Source: Tricholoma matsutake (taxonomy: Eukaryota; Basidiomycota; Agaricomycetes; Agaricales; Tricholomataceae). From it: DNA of 64,000 nucleotides. The position numbers were made by a program, and so were the translations under genes. Below are positions 1 through 9,782 of this stretch, one piece after another (position 1 is the first letter of the stretch; each line of letters begins with the position of its first letter). Location of the stretch: assembly GCA_026075535.2 (NCBI GenBank), contig AP026541.1, positions 5,890,001 through 5,954,000 on the forward strand, read 5' to 3'. A model generated the notes under the pieces. The model worked only from the letters and a program-made list of their open reading frames with translations. It ran no database searches and was not told the origin of the DNA.

Positions 1-1280
1 CCTGCCAGACGACGATGATGGCTCTGCCACCGGCGGAGACGTCAAATTCATTCCGGGTCTCACCGAGCTAGCCTCGCAGGAGACGATAAACCGCTTCTTG
101 GCATCACAAGTGATAGCCGATGAGGTGCATGATCTGGCTCTCGAGCTTGGGCTTGAGGCCAACAACAATCAAGAGCTCGGCATCGCCAAGCTCCTCTATC
201 CGGAGGGGCAGCAGGAGCAATCTGCGCCGCCCCTCCCCACATCACTGGGTTCATCCGCCATCCCAGAGTTGGTGGAGGATGAGCCTCCATTGTCGAGAGA
301 TGAGAGGGTGGACATAACGTCCACCTCTCATGGCTTTCTACATTTACTGGAGGCTATGACGATTTTCGTCGGTACCGTCCGAGTATCCGCCGTTCCACTC
401 ATTGAGAGGAACGCATGGCATCAGATGGCCTGGGAGTTATTCACGACCACCTGGCGATTGTCCGAGCCAATGTCGGCAGAACTAGCAGCTGCCGGATTGC
501 CTCTCGATCTCACGTCACCGGCAGCCTTCAGGGCTTCCTACGCGGCTAGGCAGGCAGCTCATGCAGAGCTCCATCATGGGGAACCCTCATCCTCATCACG
601 ACGCCGCCGTCCTCGAGGCCCTCGAGCACAGCAGCGCCGATACTGAAAGGGGGGTGTCACCCCCCCACATCTACTCCCACCAATTAGTTGGTGGCCGATA
701 TCGGGACAGTGGCAGCTTGTCGCTTCCCTCTACCTTCTCCCCGCTGCGGGGGGGACGTTGTTACCGAGCGTATGCCCTCGACGGCATCTGCTCGAAGGGG
801 GCCTTGGCCCCCTATCCACGGTAGTTCTGGTGAATAACCAGGTGAACAACCAGCTACCACATTTCTGTCACTCATGCGGGAGCGCGGTGATGGTCCACCT
901 CATTCGTCTGGGGTGGTCAATCCTCGCTGGCCAGGAGCATGCAGACGGTTATTCCTCCCGCAAGGGGGGATTTACAGTGAATTAACATGGCCGCGCCTGA
1001 TCTGACTTCGGTTGGATATGTGGCTGGGGGACCGTTCTGCACTGGTGGACGAGTTAATGGCTAGCTTCGGGAGGGGGGGCCCCCCTCCAGATTATTGCCT
1101 TTCCTGGCTGAGAGGCCAATGTCTGTGGCACTGCCTGCCTAAAGTGGCTAAAACGAGGACCTGGGTAGGATGTGGGTGAGGGGAGGCGTAGTTACAGTAG
1201 TACCCAAGTTTGTATCCTGCTCCACGGACTGCGATCGAGCCCCGCGTTATAAATTGTTGACCCAAAAAAAAAAAAAAAAA
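1..1280 (+). mobile_element. Sat-B copy SB1 (subfamily I), 5' end outside window
   Basis: Homologous to the full copy at 7526-9782: ORF tail, hairpin-rich 3' UTR (647-1263) and a poly(A) at 1264-1280 preceded by the family tail TTATAAATTGTTGACCC. It ends inside the RT gene of a gypsy element, so it is probably an insertion there. The 5' half and its target duplication lie outside the window. Confidence 0.9.
2..646 (+). CDS. Sat-B ORF, C-terminal 214 codons (partial at window edge)
   Basis: The frame is open from the window edge to TGA at 644-646 and matches residues 66-279 of the intact protein at 8303-9142. It shows the acidic stretch, the conserved core around ERNAW.QMAWELFTTTWRLSE and the arginine-rich tail. 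No known domain is recognised. The first in-frame ATG visible (98) is internal, so the real start is upstream of the window. Function unknown; the basic tail suggests nucleic-acid binding, which is inference. Confidence 0.8.
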   Translation: MPDDDDGSATGGDVKFIPGLTELASQETINRFLASQVIADEVHDLALELGLEANNNQELGIAKLLYPEGQQEQSAPPLPTSLGSSAIPELVEDEPPLSRDERVDITSTSHGFLHLLEAMTIFVGTVRVSAVPLIERNAWHQMAWELFTTTWRLSEPMSAELAAAGLPLDLTSPAAFRASYAARQAAHAELHHGEPSSSSRRRRPRGPRAQQRRY

Positions 1281-3511
1281 TTGGGTCTGATGATCATGCC
1301 CAAGAACTCGACTTCCTGTACGTTGAATTTACACTTCTCTATTTTCAGGTAGAGATCGCATTGTTGTAGTCGTTCGAGGACCCTTTCAGTCCTTATCCGG
1401 TGTTCCTCTTCCATCTTCGAGAAGATCAGGATGTCGTCCATATAGATGACAAGCCATCCTTCATCTAGCATATCTTGGAAGAGATCATTCATCATGGCCT
1501 GGAATGTTGCCGGTGAGTTGCACAGCCCAAAGAACATCACCATTGGCTCGAATAGCCCTTGGTTAGTCTTGAATGCTGCTTTCCACTTGTCTCCTTTCTT
1601 TATCCATACATTGTGATATCCCCATTGAATATCGAGTTTCGTGAAAAATTTTGCTCCCTTTAGCTTGTCCAAGAGGTCTCCGATCAGTGGCAGGGGGTAG
1701 TTGTTCCGGATCGTTCCTTCATTCAGATAGCGATAGTCTTGGCAAGGTCGCAGAGCGTCAGAGTCCTTCTTTGACACAAAGAAGAACGGGGATGCCATGG
1801 GTGATTTCGACGGTTGGATGTATCCTTTCTCCAGGTTTTCATCTAGAAACTCATTGAGTTTCTCTTGTTCTTTCGGCGTCAATGGGTAGACTTTGCAATC
1901 CTTCGGTACAAAGCCTTCCTTCAGGTCGATTGTGTGATCTCACGGTCTTGATTCCGGGAATTGTTCGGATGTGGCTTTCTCGAATACCTGTCTGTACTTC
2001 TGGTATTCCGGTGGCAGTAAATCGTCCAGGGTCTGTTGGCTAGTCTCCTTTCCCTCCTCTTGCTCGTGCGCTAGTCGTTGGGATATGGATGTCTTTGCTC
2101 TGATCCATATGTCCGAGTTGAGTAGGTACCGTGGGGAGCCCTTGCCTTTCGTGAGCCTGCTGATCGTGTTCATTTTTCAGATGTATCTGTGTGTCAGCTC
2201 TCGATGTTCCTCTGTCAGGGGCAGTTCTATGTCTGGTCCAAATAGGCCAATGACTGGTTCACCTCGCACATATGCAATCAACACCGAGTCATCCTCGATT
2301 GTGTCTTGTTTGGGGGTCTGGTTCGTCATTCGTATGTCCATGTCCGTGTCTGCCAGTAGTTCTTTGTCAGGTACCTCTTCAATCTTTACTTGAGGTGGAG
2401 TCTCCTTGGGCATAGATATTCCGGTGTCGTTAGTACCATAACCTGGGGTTCCACGATTGCATATCAGGGTAGCCTCCTGATGAGGGTCTTTTGTCTTATT
2501 TTGTAATGCCGTGTTCGAGTGTCGTTTGCCGGTGCTTTCCTCCCCTGTGGAGGTCAGCAGTTCCTTCATCTTTTGCACAATTTGTCGTGCCCTGTTGCAT
2601 TCATTGTTTTTACCCTTTTCCAGTTGTTTCTTCTTCTGGGTCTCTCGGGTTTTGGTGACAGCACGTCGTGCTGCTTCAAGGTTTCTGGTTTCTTTAGGAG
2701 TGTTGCTGCTCCTGGTTTTTGTGACAGCTATCTGGGTGGAATTTAGTTCTTTGGCTTTCTTCTCAGAAAGCCTTTCCTTCATTTTTGCCATGGCCAATCG
2801 GGCTCGGGCAAGGTTTCTCTGCCTTTCTTCGGAGAGTCTCTCCCTGGTTTTTGCCACAGCCACTTTGGCTCGGGTGAGGCTCCTCTCTTTCTCTTCAGAG
2901 AGCCTTTGTCTTGTTTTGGCCACGATGCATCGAATTCGTGCCAGTTTGTCGTTGGGTGCTTCCCTTTCAGTGTCGACCCTGGGGAGCTTTAGGGTGTTCG
3001 GGAGGGCTTGTTTGGCTCTTCTTGTCTTCTCCAAGATCCGTTGGATTTGAGCCCGTCATTCTTTGTCTCGGAACTCAAGAGTTCCTTTCTTCCAATCGAT
3101 AATCGGGTTCACCTCCCGTAGCCACGACAGGCCCAGGATCACCAATTCTTTGCCTAGTCCAGCGACTAGGTATTTCATTGGGTAGCTCCGTCCATTGATG
3201 TGGAGCCTTCCCCTCATGTATCTCGTGATCATTCCCTGCCTGTTCAGAGTTCCATCTACATTTGTGGCCTGGATGGTGTAGCCCAAGGGATATGCTTTGA
3301 TCCCTTCTTGTTCGACAAATTTTGAGTCAATAAAGACTCCTCCTGCTCCAGAGTCGAGGAGCACATTCGTTGCGATGTCTTTTCTGTTGTCTGACTCAGC
3401 TACCTGAATAGACAGGGGCATAGATTGTCTATTCATGGTAGCTAAGAGTACAGACCCTACGGAAATTTCAGCGGTGACTGGCATCGTATCAGGCCGCTGC
3501 TCTAAAAACCT
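1281..3511 (-). pseudogene. pol: gypsy-1 pol: protease, spacer and reverse transcriptase N-terminus
   Basis: One minus-strand frame holds an aspartic protease with catalytic DSGAG (about 3340-3360), a basic repeat-rich spacer (3034-2177), an acidic linker and RT from the [12 protein letters not shown] block through YMDD to LGMII, where SB1 cuts it. The frame is interrupted only by three TGA codons at 3056-3058, 2177-2179 and 1940-1942. The last falls exactly where the family has the Trp of a P/S-W-D-H motif. Pol lies in a different frame from gag, as expected for frameshift or reinitiation expression. Broken in the standard code. Confidence 0.85.
2480..3000 (-). repeat. Degenerate tandem Lys/Arg-rich peptide repeat in gypsy-1 pol
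   Basis: On the minus strand the spacer between protease and RT repeats a unit of roughly 24-30 residues built on A-K-T-R-x-R-L-S-E-E-K/R-x-R, at least five times with decay. The predicted segment is strongly basic and helix-prone. Such a block is not part of the usual gypsy protease or RT domains. A coiled-coil or nucleic-acid-binding role is inference. Confidence 0.7.
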
Positions 3512-4116
3512 GATTCCTCCATGAGGTTGAGGGCTCGTTCCTTTTCTTCTTCATCTAGTTCATCCAGCATCGTGCGGATCTTCTGGTAGGTGTCCACCCC
3601 AGTCTTCTTCTGGGTGAAGCGGTTTCAGTAGGGAGGAGGTGCTGACCCTGTCTGAGTGGGGTTCTTTCCATCCCTGTGGTCGGACGATCGGTGTCCCAGT
3701 TGGTGGCAGATGAAACACAATCCCCTTCGGAGGTGTTCCACGCGTTCTTGGTTCATCAGTTGGTTGATGTTGAGAGAGGGCTGTCCTTTCTTTGTCGTTT
3801 CTTTTGTCATCTGGTTTTGCCTAGTCTTCCCCAGGATTGCCATGGCCCATTTCCATTGGCCTTCGTATTTCGAAGCTGCCTTTATCCAGCCTTCGAGTGT
3901 GTTGGGCACTGTCTCCATTGTGTGTACCCTCTTCAGTAATTCGGGATGCAGTCCATCCATGAAGTACTCGATCATGGCTGCATCTTCTGTGATTCCTGTC
4001 CTGTCTTTCAGGATGTGGAAGTTCACCACGTATTCTTCAAGGTTCTCTGAACCTTGCTTGAGATTCTTGATCTCTGTTTTTGCCGTTCCGGCATCATCGA
4101 TCAGCGAGAAGGCCTC
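3502..4116 (-). pseudogene. gag: gypsy-1 gag, C-terminal part with variant zinc knuckle
   Basis: Capsid-like sequence (EYVVNFHILKDRTG, YFMDGLHPEL, GWIKAASKYEGQW) is followed by a zinc knuckle reading C-x2-C-x4-H-x4-H (CFICHQLGHRSSDH), with His in place of the usual last Cys. A TGA at 3625-3627 interrupts the frame, which then runs to TAG at 3502-3504 through an acidic ELDEEEKERALNLMEE tail typical of these Gag proteins. The N-terminal half is missing because SB2 begins at 4117. Confidence 0.8.
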
Positions 4117-5967
4117 TTTTTTTTTTTTTTTTTGGGTCAACAATTTATAATGCGGGGCTCGATCGCAGTCTGCGGAGCAGGATACAAACTTGGGTACTAC
4201 TATAACTATGCTTCCCCTCACCCATATCCTACCCAGGTCCTCGTTTTAGCCACTTTAGGTGGGCAGTGCCACAGACGTTGGCCTCTCAGCCAGGAAAGGC
4301 AATAATCTGGAGGGGGAGACCCCCTCCCGAAGCTAGCCATTAGATCGTCAGCTGGTGCGAAGCGGTCCCCCAGCCACATATCCAACCAAGGTCAGATCAG
4401 GCGCAGCAGTGTCAATTCACCGTAAATCCCCCCTTGCGGGAGGAATAACCGTCCGCATACTCCCAGCCAACGAGGATTGACTACCCCGGATGAACGAGGT
4501 GGACCATCACCGTGTCATGCACGAGTAACAGTAATGTGGCAGCTGGTTGTTCACCTGGTTATTCACCGGAACCGCCGTAAGCAGGGGGCCAAAGCCCCCC
4601 TCGAGCAAATGCACTGCCAGCACATGCACTTGATAGCAATTTCCCCCCCACAGTGGGGAGAACGTAAAGGGTAGCGACATTTGTCACCAACCCAACAGCA
4701 GCCAGCGGACTGGCGGTGATGGGTGTGGAGCAGGATGCCCCACACAAGTAGCAGCACGGCCATCTGTGATGATGACGGCACTGTACTGGGAACGAGGGTT
4801 CCCCAGATTGGAGCTCTGCTAGAGCTGTTGGCATAGGAAGCTGGAACAGCTGCCGGAGGCATAGGATCGTTGGAACAATCGTCTCTGATTGTCCACTTGG
4901 GCATCAGGAGCAAGTTAGTACTGGTATATGATGCTAGTGATCGAAATACGCAGCGTGCAGTGTAAGCGAGGGCCTCCTGCCTAGCAAGAGAGTCCACGTA
5001 GTCGTCAGGGTCGGGGAGGTCCTCCCCGGCCCACAGATCTCAAACTGCCTAGGGCAGCTGCTACCTCCAGTTCATTCTGTGAGAACTGGGTGTCGTAGTC
5101 TTGGGCATCATCACCAACGATGTCACCTGTAATCAAGGTGGGGTCATGAAGGCCCCAGCGTGTGGTTTGGTCTCTGTTCAGCCATTTGGGCATTGAGAGT
5201 GAGTTAGCACAGGTAAATGACGACAGCAGTCAAAGTACGTAGCGTAAGGTTGATAACAGATGGCCCCTTATCTCAGTTCCAGGTCCACCCGATACAGCCT
5301 CCAAATGCTCCGAGGGGGCGAACAGGCCGCGCATCCTGTTGCCTGGTGGGAGAAGATTGAACCCGGGTCATAACACCCCAGAGGAGTGAGCACCGGAGGT
5401 GAGGAGTTGGTGGTGAAGTGCGGCCACCAGAGCATCGACCTAGCTATCAGGGGGCACCGTCACCCGGCCCCTTTTAGCGACGGTGTATTCCAACAGGTAG
5501 TCAGTGTAGCTTGTCCCTAGTAGTAGTGACTCACATAGCATGGAGGTTGGAAGCCCCAGAGACAACCAGCAGTCCAGTAACGATGTCCCTCCCCCTGAGC
5601 CAGACCTCCCCCAACTAAACGAGTGCGTCGACTTGGGCGAGCGTTGAAGCAGGCATCCCACACCCACTCTAAGCCCCCATAGGGACCTAGACTACTCTTT
5701 CATAGACACCACTCACCTAGCCAGGATCCTCGAAGCACAGGGGAACGAGACGAATAGCAGCCATTGTCAAAAACAATGACCGGGACATCCCCAGGGATCG
5801 GATGGACGGATCTCTTAGCAAATCAGGGCAGGCCTGGAGACGCCGAGAGCGTTCATGATGGTGAAATCCGATCGAAAATCGGACGAAAATTGGAGTCTCG
5901 ATGTTGCTACCAACATCGAGCAGGAGTGTTTACCACTGTTTATGGTGGTTGTAACAAGTCAAGGAGC
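4117..5967 (-). mobile_element. Sat-B copy SB2 (subfamily III, internally rearranged)
   Basis: Poly(T) at 4117-4133 is followed by the complement of the Sat-B tail. The 5' terminus (CTCCTTGACTTG, minus strand) ends at 5966-5967. Both ends are complete, but the body is about 0.4 kb shorter than in other subfamilies because most of the ORF core is gone. The flanks are gypsy gag in opposite orientations and show no matching target duplication. Confidence 0.9.
4760..5193 (-). pseudogene. Sat-B ORF remnant, subfamily III (internal deletion plus duplicated start region)
   Basis: Starts at ATG 5193 with a subfamily II-like N-terminus (MPK...TRWGLHDPTLITGDI) and stops after 62 codons near 5005. A second copy of the leader plus MPKW start motif lies at about 4950-4890, followed by a jump to the C-terminal GEPSFP region. 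The conserved ERNAW core is absent. The same lesions occur in SB10 (52747-54613), so they predate both insertions. Confidence 0.75.
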
Positions 5968-6435
5968 ATACAAATGCGGCATTTAATGCTGCATTCCATG
6001 CTCCAACTACCACTCATATGCCCTACACCTTCAATTGAAGCCTCCCCCGCCCTAACCCCATTCCTGTTTGTCAAACTCCCACACCAGCTGTCAATGTCCC
6101 AGTACCAATGGATGTTGATGCAGCCCGCAGCCGTGCACGTAAGTTGGATCTCTGCTACCATTGTGGGGAACCTGGACACAGGGCTGGAGTGTGTCCCCAT
6201 TGTCAGGATATCCGCATGCTCACCCCCGAGGGACGAGACAAACTCCTGCAAGATTTGTTGGCGCTTGTAGATGTTGAGGAAGTGAAGGATCAAGTTGCAG
6301 AGGAGATTAAGTTGGAAGTTGTAGAGGAGCAGGATTTTCCTATTCGCAGCGAGTGAATCGTATGCCCTCACTGCCTGTCCATAACCACTTTGAAGTCTTG
6401 TCAGTTGAATCCCCAGAGAATGAATCCATTTCGGT
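5968..6435 (+). mobile_element. gypsy-2 fragment (end of gag, start of pol)
   Basis: Short plus-strand piece of a Ty3/gypsy element between the 5' end of SB2 and the 5' end of LA1. It may belong with the RT-integrase fragment at 9782-12843, but nothing in the sequence proves that. Confidence 0.75.
5970..6356 (+). pseudogene. gag: gypsy-2 Gag C-terminus with CCHC zinc knuckle
   Basis: The frame encodes a Pro/Thr-rich linker, VPMDVDA, then a canonical knuckle C-x2-C-x4-H-x4-C (CYHCGEPGHRAGVC) and an acidic tail, stopping at TGA 6354-6356. An earlier in-frame TGA at 6036-6038 breaks the linker. A second frame opening at ATG 6363 (MPSLPVHNHFEVLSV) resembles the start of basidiomycete gypsy pol. 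It is cut at 6435 by LA1. Confidence 0.75.
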
Positions 6436-7525
6436 CATCGCTTCTTGTCTTCCTACCGCGATGTGCACAGCCACAAAAAACTTCGTCGACACCGTTTTCA
6501 ACTTTTGCAGCTCAATCCGTCCTTGATCCCTGCGATCCGGTATAACCAGCATCTTACCAACGCATGTCAGAAACGTTCTCTAGAAGAGGGGGGAGATCGG
6601 GCGAAGCGATGGACGAGGGGAGACCTTCCAGATCCGGTACGCCCAGAACTCCTGGCGACGACCCAATTGACTCCCTGCGGCTCTCTTCGAGCCGCAGGTC
6701 CACACAGAATGCACCCTCAGTGGGCCCTCACAGGACCCAAAGAGGATCTCCAACTCCCTCCCCCTATGGGGCGGGCATCGTCACTCCGCGAGCACAGCGT
6801 TTCAGCATGCCAGCGTTATCTTCCAGGGATGCAACAGCGTCTCCTGCACCTCCGGCTACCCCTTCTACACCTGCTTCGTGGGCTGATGAAGTGGCCGATA
6901 ATCTCTCTTCCCACGTCATTCAGGACACGGAGATGGCTAGCGACGACTGGAGTGGACCCCAGACCTTCGCCAAAGACCTGGGAGAGTATGCTGCAGGATT
7001 CCGAGTGGTTCTTAACAGGACGGGATCCAGACGACCGACTGCTGAGGAACGGCAGCTCATCGCTGAACAACTGGGCTCGGTGCTGGTAGCAGCTGCCGAG
7101 GCTGGTATTGACCGCAACTCTGGAGGCGCTACGCTCCGGGGAGCAATCGATAGAATGACAGGGGGCAGTAAACGACCTAGGTTGGGCACTGTCACCAATG
7201 ATCCCAATGTGGATTATCTGGAGGGATGGGATGGGCAACGCCCCCCCCCTCACAAATCAGCGAGGACTCGAGGCCCGAAAGGGGCTCAACCTCTTCCCAA
7301 ACCCCCAGCAGGGGGAGTTTCTGCATCATGGGGTCGAGGTCCACCTCCCCCCGTGAACTGGTCCACCAGGCCTTTGGGCAGGGGGACCTTTGCTCAGGTT
7401 GCTCGCTTCCCTGGAGGGCGAGCACCTAACACTTCCATGGACGGCCTTGTGCGATTAGCCAAGGCCTTCCCTGAACTTCCAACCGACAAGCTAGCGGACA
7501 TACAGCAGCATGTCGGCCCATCCAG
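6436..7525 (+). mobile_element. LINE-A copy LA1, 5' part
   Basis: Begins with the LINE-A 5' terminus CATCGCTTCTTGTCTTC, has a 5' UTR of about 130 nt and the first half of ORF1. SB3 begins at 7526. The rest of LA1 is not found after SB3, where gypsy sequence follows instead. The 5' end is complete. Confidence 0.9.
6564..7525 (+). pseudogene. LINE-A ORF1 N-terminal half (LA1)
   Basis: Starts at ATG 6564 (MSETFSRRGGRSGEAMDEG), the same start as in LA5 and LA6. It encodes the Ser/Pro/Arg-rich low-complexity N-terminus (PGDDPIDSLR, SPTPSPYGAG) and runs to QQHVGPS, where Sat-B cuts it about 320 codons in. The zinc knuckles are missing. ORF1 proteins of this kind bind the element RNA (family knowledge). 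This fragment is not functional as a whole ORF1. Confidence 0.85.
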
Positions 7526-9782
7526 CGCTCCTTGACTTGTTACAACCACCATAAATAGTGGTAAACACCTCTGCTCAACGTTGCACGCGACGTCGACACT
7601 TCAATTTTGGTCCGATTTTCGATCGGATTTCGCCATCACGAACGCTCTCGGCGTCTCCAGGCCTGCGCTGATTTGCTAAGAGATCCGTCCATCCGATCTC
7701 TGTGGATGCCCCGGTCACTGTTTTTGACAGTGTCTGCTATTCGTCTCGCTCTCCTCGGCTTCGAGGATCCTGGTTAGGTGAGTGTTGGCAATGAAAGAGT
7801 AGTCTGGGCCCCTATGGGGGCTTAGAGTGGGTGTGGGATGCCTACTTCAACGCTCGCCCAAGTCGTCGCATTCGTTTAGCTGGGGGAGGTCTGGTTCAGG
7901 AGGAGGGACAGTTTCACTGGATTGTGGGTCGTCTGGGAGGCTTCCTACCTCCATGCTGCGTGAGTTTCTACATCTAGAGACCTGCTACACTGACTACCCA
8001 TTGGAATACACCATCATTAAAAGGGGCCGGGCGATGGTGCCCCCTGGTGGCTAGGTCAACACTCTGGTGGCTGCTACTTACCACTGACTCTTTACCTCCG
8101 GCACTCACACCCTCGAGGTGTTCGGAACCGGGTTCAATTGCCCCTCCCAATCTGCAGCAGGATTTGCGGCCTGTCTGCCCCCTCGGAGCATCTGGAGGCT
8201 GTGTCGGGTGGACCCGGAATTGAGATAAGGGACCGTCTGTTATCGTTATCACGCTACGTATCTTGACTTCTACCGTCATCTACTTGTGCTAAATCATCCT
8301 CAATGCCCTCTACAAACCGTAGAGCGCGAACTCGACACCAGGCGGCTCTTGGCGACCCCCTCCTATACACAAACGCCGACTTCGCAGACTTCGACGACAA
8401 CTACCTCCCAGAGTTCGGACACGTCTCCCTGAGCGGATGGGACTCTGATGTGGCTAACCAGTTCCACAATCTTTGGGCGGAGGATGACTCCTCCAACCTG
8501 CCAGACGACGATGACGGCTCTGCCACCGGCGAAGACGTCGAATTCATTCCGGGTCTCACCGAGCTAGCCTCGCAAGAGACCATAAACCGCTTCTTGGCAT
8601 CACAAGTGATAGCTGATGAGGTGCATGATCTGGCTCTCGAGCTTGGGCTCGAGGCCAACAACAATCAAGAGCTCGGCATTGCCGAGCTCCTCTATCTGGA
8701 GGGGCAGCAGGAGCAATCTGCGCCGCCCCTCCCCACATCACCGGGTTCATCCGCCATCCCAGAGTTGGTGGAGGATGAGCCTCCATTGTCGAGAGATGAG
8801 AGGGTGGACATAACGTCCACCTCTCATGGCTTTCTACATTTACTGGAGGCTATGACGATTTTTGTCGGTACCGTCCAAGTATCCGCCGTTCCGCTCATTG
8901 AGAGGAACGCATGGTGTCAGATGGCCTGGGAACTATTCACGACCACCTGGCGATTGTCTGAGCCAATGTCGGCAGAACTAGCAGCTGCCGGATTGCCTCT
9001 CGACCTCACGTCACTGGCAGCCTTCAGGGCTTCCTACGCGGCTAGGCAGGCAGCTCATGCAGAGCTCCATCATGGGGAACCCTCGTCCTCATCACGACGC
9101 CGCCGTCCTCGAGGTCCTCGAGCACAGCAGCGCCGCTACTGAAAGGGGGGTGTCACCCCCCCACATCTACTCCCACCAATTAGTTGGTGGCCGATATCGG
9201 GATAGTGACAGTTTGTCGCTTCCCTCTACCTTCTCCCCGCTGCGGGGGGGACGTTGTTACCGAGCGTATGCCCTCGACGGCATCTACTCGAAGGGGGCCT
9301 TGGCCCCCTATCCACGGTAGTTCCGGTGAATAACCAGGTGAACAACCAGCTACCACATCTCTGTCACTCGTGCGGGAGTGCGGTGATGGTCCACCTCATT
9401 CGTCTGGGGTGGTCAATCCTCGCTGGCCAGGAGCATGCAGATGGTTATTCCTCCCGCAAGGGGGGATTTACAGTGAATTAACACGGCCGCGCCTGATCTG
9501 ACTTCGGTTGGATATGTGGCTGGGGGACCGTTCTGCACTGGTGGACGAGTTAATGGCTAGCTTTGGGAGGGGGGGCTCCCCCTCCAGATTATTGCCTTTC
9601 CTGGCTGAGAGGCCAACGTCTGTGGCACTGCCCGCCTAAAGTGGCTAAAACGAGGACCTGGGTAGGATATGGGGGAGGGGAAGCGTAGTTACAGTAGTAC
9701 CCAAGTTTGTATCCTGCTCCGCGGACTGCGATCGAGCCCTGCGTTATAAATTGTTGACCCAAAAAAAAAAAAAAAAAAAAAA
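7526..9782 (+). mobile_element. Sat-B copy SB3 (subfamily I), full length
   Basis: Complete element of 2.26 kb: 5' terminus GCGCTCCTTGACTTG, 5' UTR of about 775 nt, intact ORF 8303-9142, 3' UTR with GC-rich hairpins and a poly(A) of about 22 at 9761-9782. The left flank is LINE-A ORF1 and the right flank is gypsy RT. No target duplication is visible, so one flank has been rearranged. Confidence 0.92.
8303..9142 (+). CDS. Sat-B protein, intact 279 aa (subfamily I)
   Basis: Starts MPSTNRRARTRHQ at ATG 8303 and ends RRY-TGA. Visible regions: short basic N-terminus (5-12), acidic segment (59-80, run of Asp), QELGIAELLY (122-131), conserved core 151-260 with ERNAW.QMAWELFTTTWRLSE (200-220), and an arginine-rich tail (265-278). 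No zinc knuckle, RT, nuclease or membrane segment is seen. The same core recurs in subfamilies II and IV while the N-termini diverge, which suggests a constrained function. Binding of element RNA is a guess from the basic tail. I do not recognise the family. Confidence 0.8.
   Translation: MPSTNRRARTRHQAALGDPLLYTNADFADFDDNYLPEFGHVSLSGWDSDVANQFHNLWAEDDSSNLPDDDDGSATGEDVEFIPGLTELASQETINRFLASQVIADEVHDLALELGLEANNNQELGIAELLYLEGQQEQSAPPLPTSPGSSAIPELVEDEPPLSRDERVDITSTSHGFLHLLEAMTIFVGTVQVSAVPLIERNAWCQMAWELFTTTWRLSEPMSAELAAAGLPLDLTSLAAFRASYAARQAAHAELHHGEPSSSSRRRRPRGPRAQQRRY

Larger units (their letters stand above)
1281..4116 (-). mobile_element. Ty3/gypsy retrotransposon gypsy-1, internal fragment (gag-PR-spacer-RT)
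   Basis: Minus-strand gag, aspartic protease, a Lys/Arg-rich spacer and the N-terminal part of RT lie in this order. No LTR, RNase H or integrase is present. The RT end is cut by SB1 and the gag end by SB2. Sequence style ([38 protein letters not shown]) is typical of basidiomycete gypsy elements. Confidence 0.9.

Noticed and set aside
5440..5667. tRNA-like or other RNA genes in the Sat-B leader (tRNA-derived SINE head)
   Set aside because: I could not find convincing A and B box spacing or a cloverleaf; the leader does not look tRNA-derived.
7827..8054. 75-codon frame in the Sat-B 5' UTR (GCLLQRSPKS...)
   Set aside because: It lacks an ATG start in most copies and is broken by indels in SB4, so it is probably not a gene.
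7770..8302. Possible intron in the Sat-B leader (GTGAGTG after GGTTAG)
   Set aside because: A donor-like sequence is present in all copies, but no convincing acceptor with a branch site precedes the ORF, and the elements insert with the sequence retained.
8401..8664. Antisense Ser-rich frames over the Sat-B ORF (MLLASSPSSRARSC...)
   Set aside because: Shadow of the acidic sense region; no independent support.
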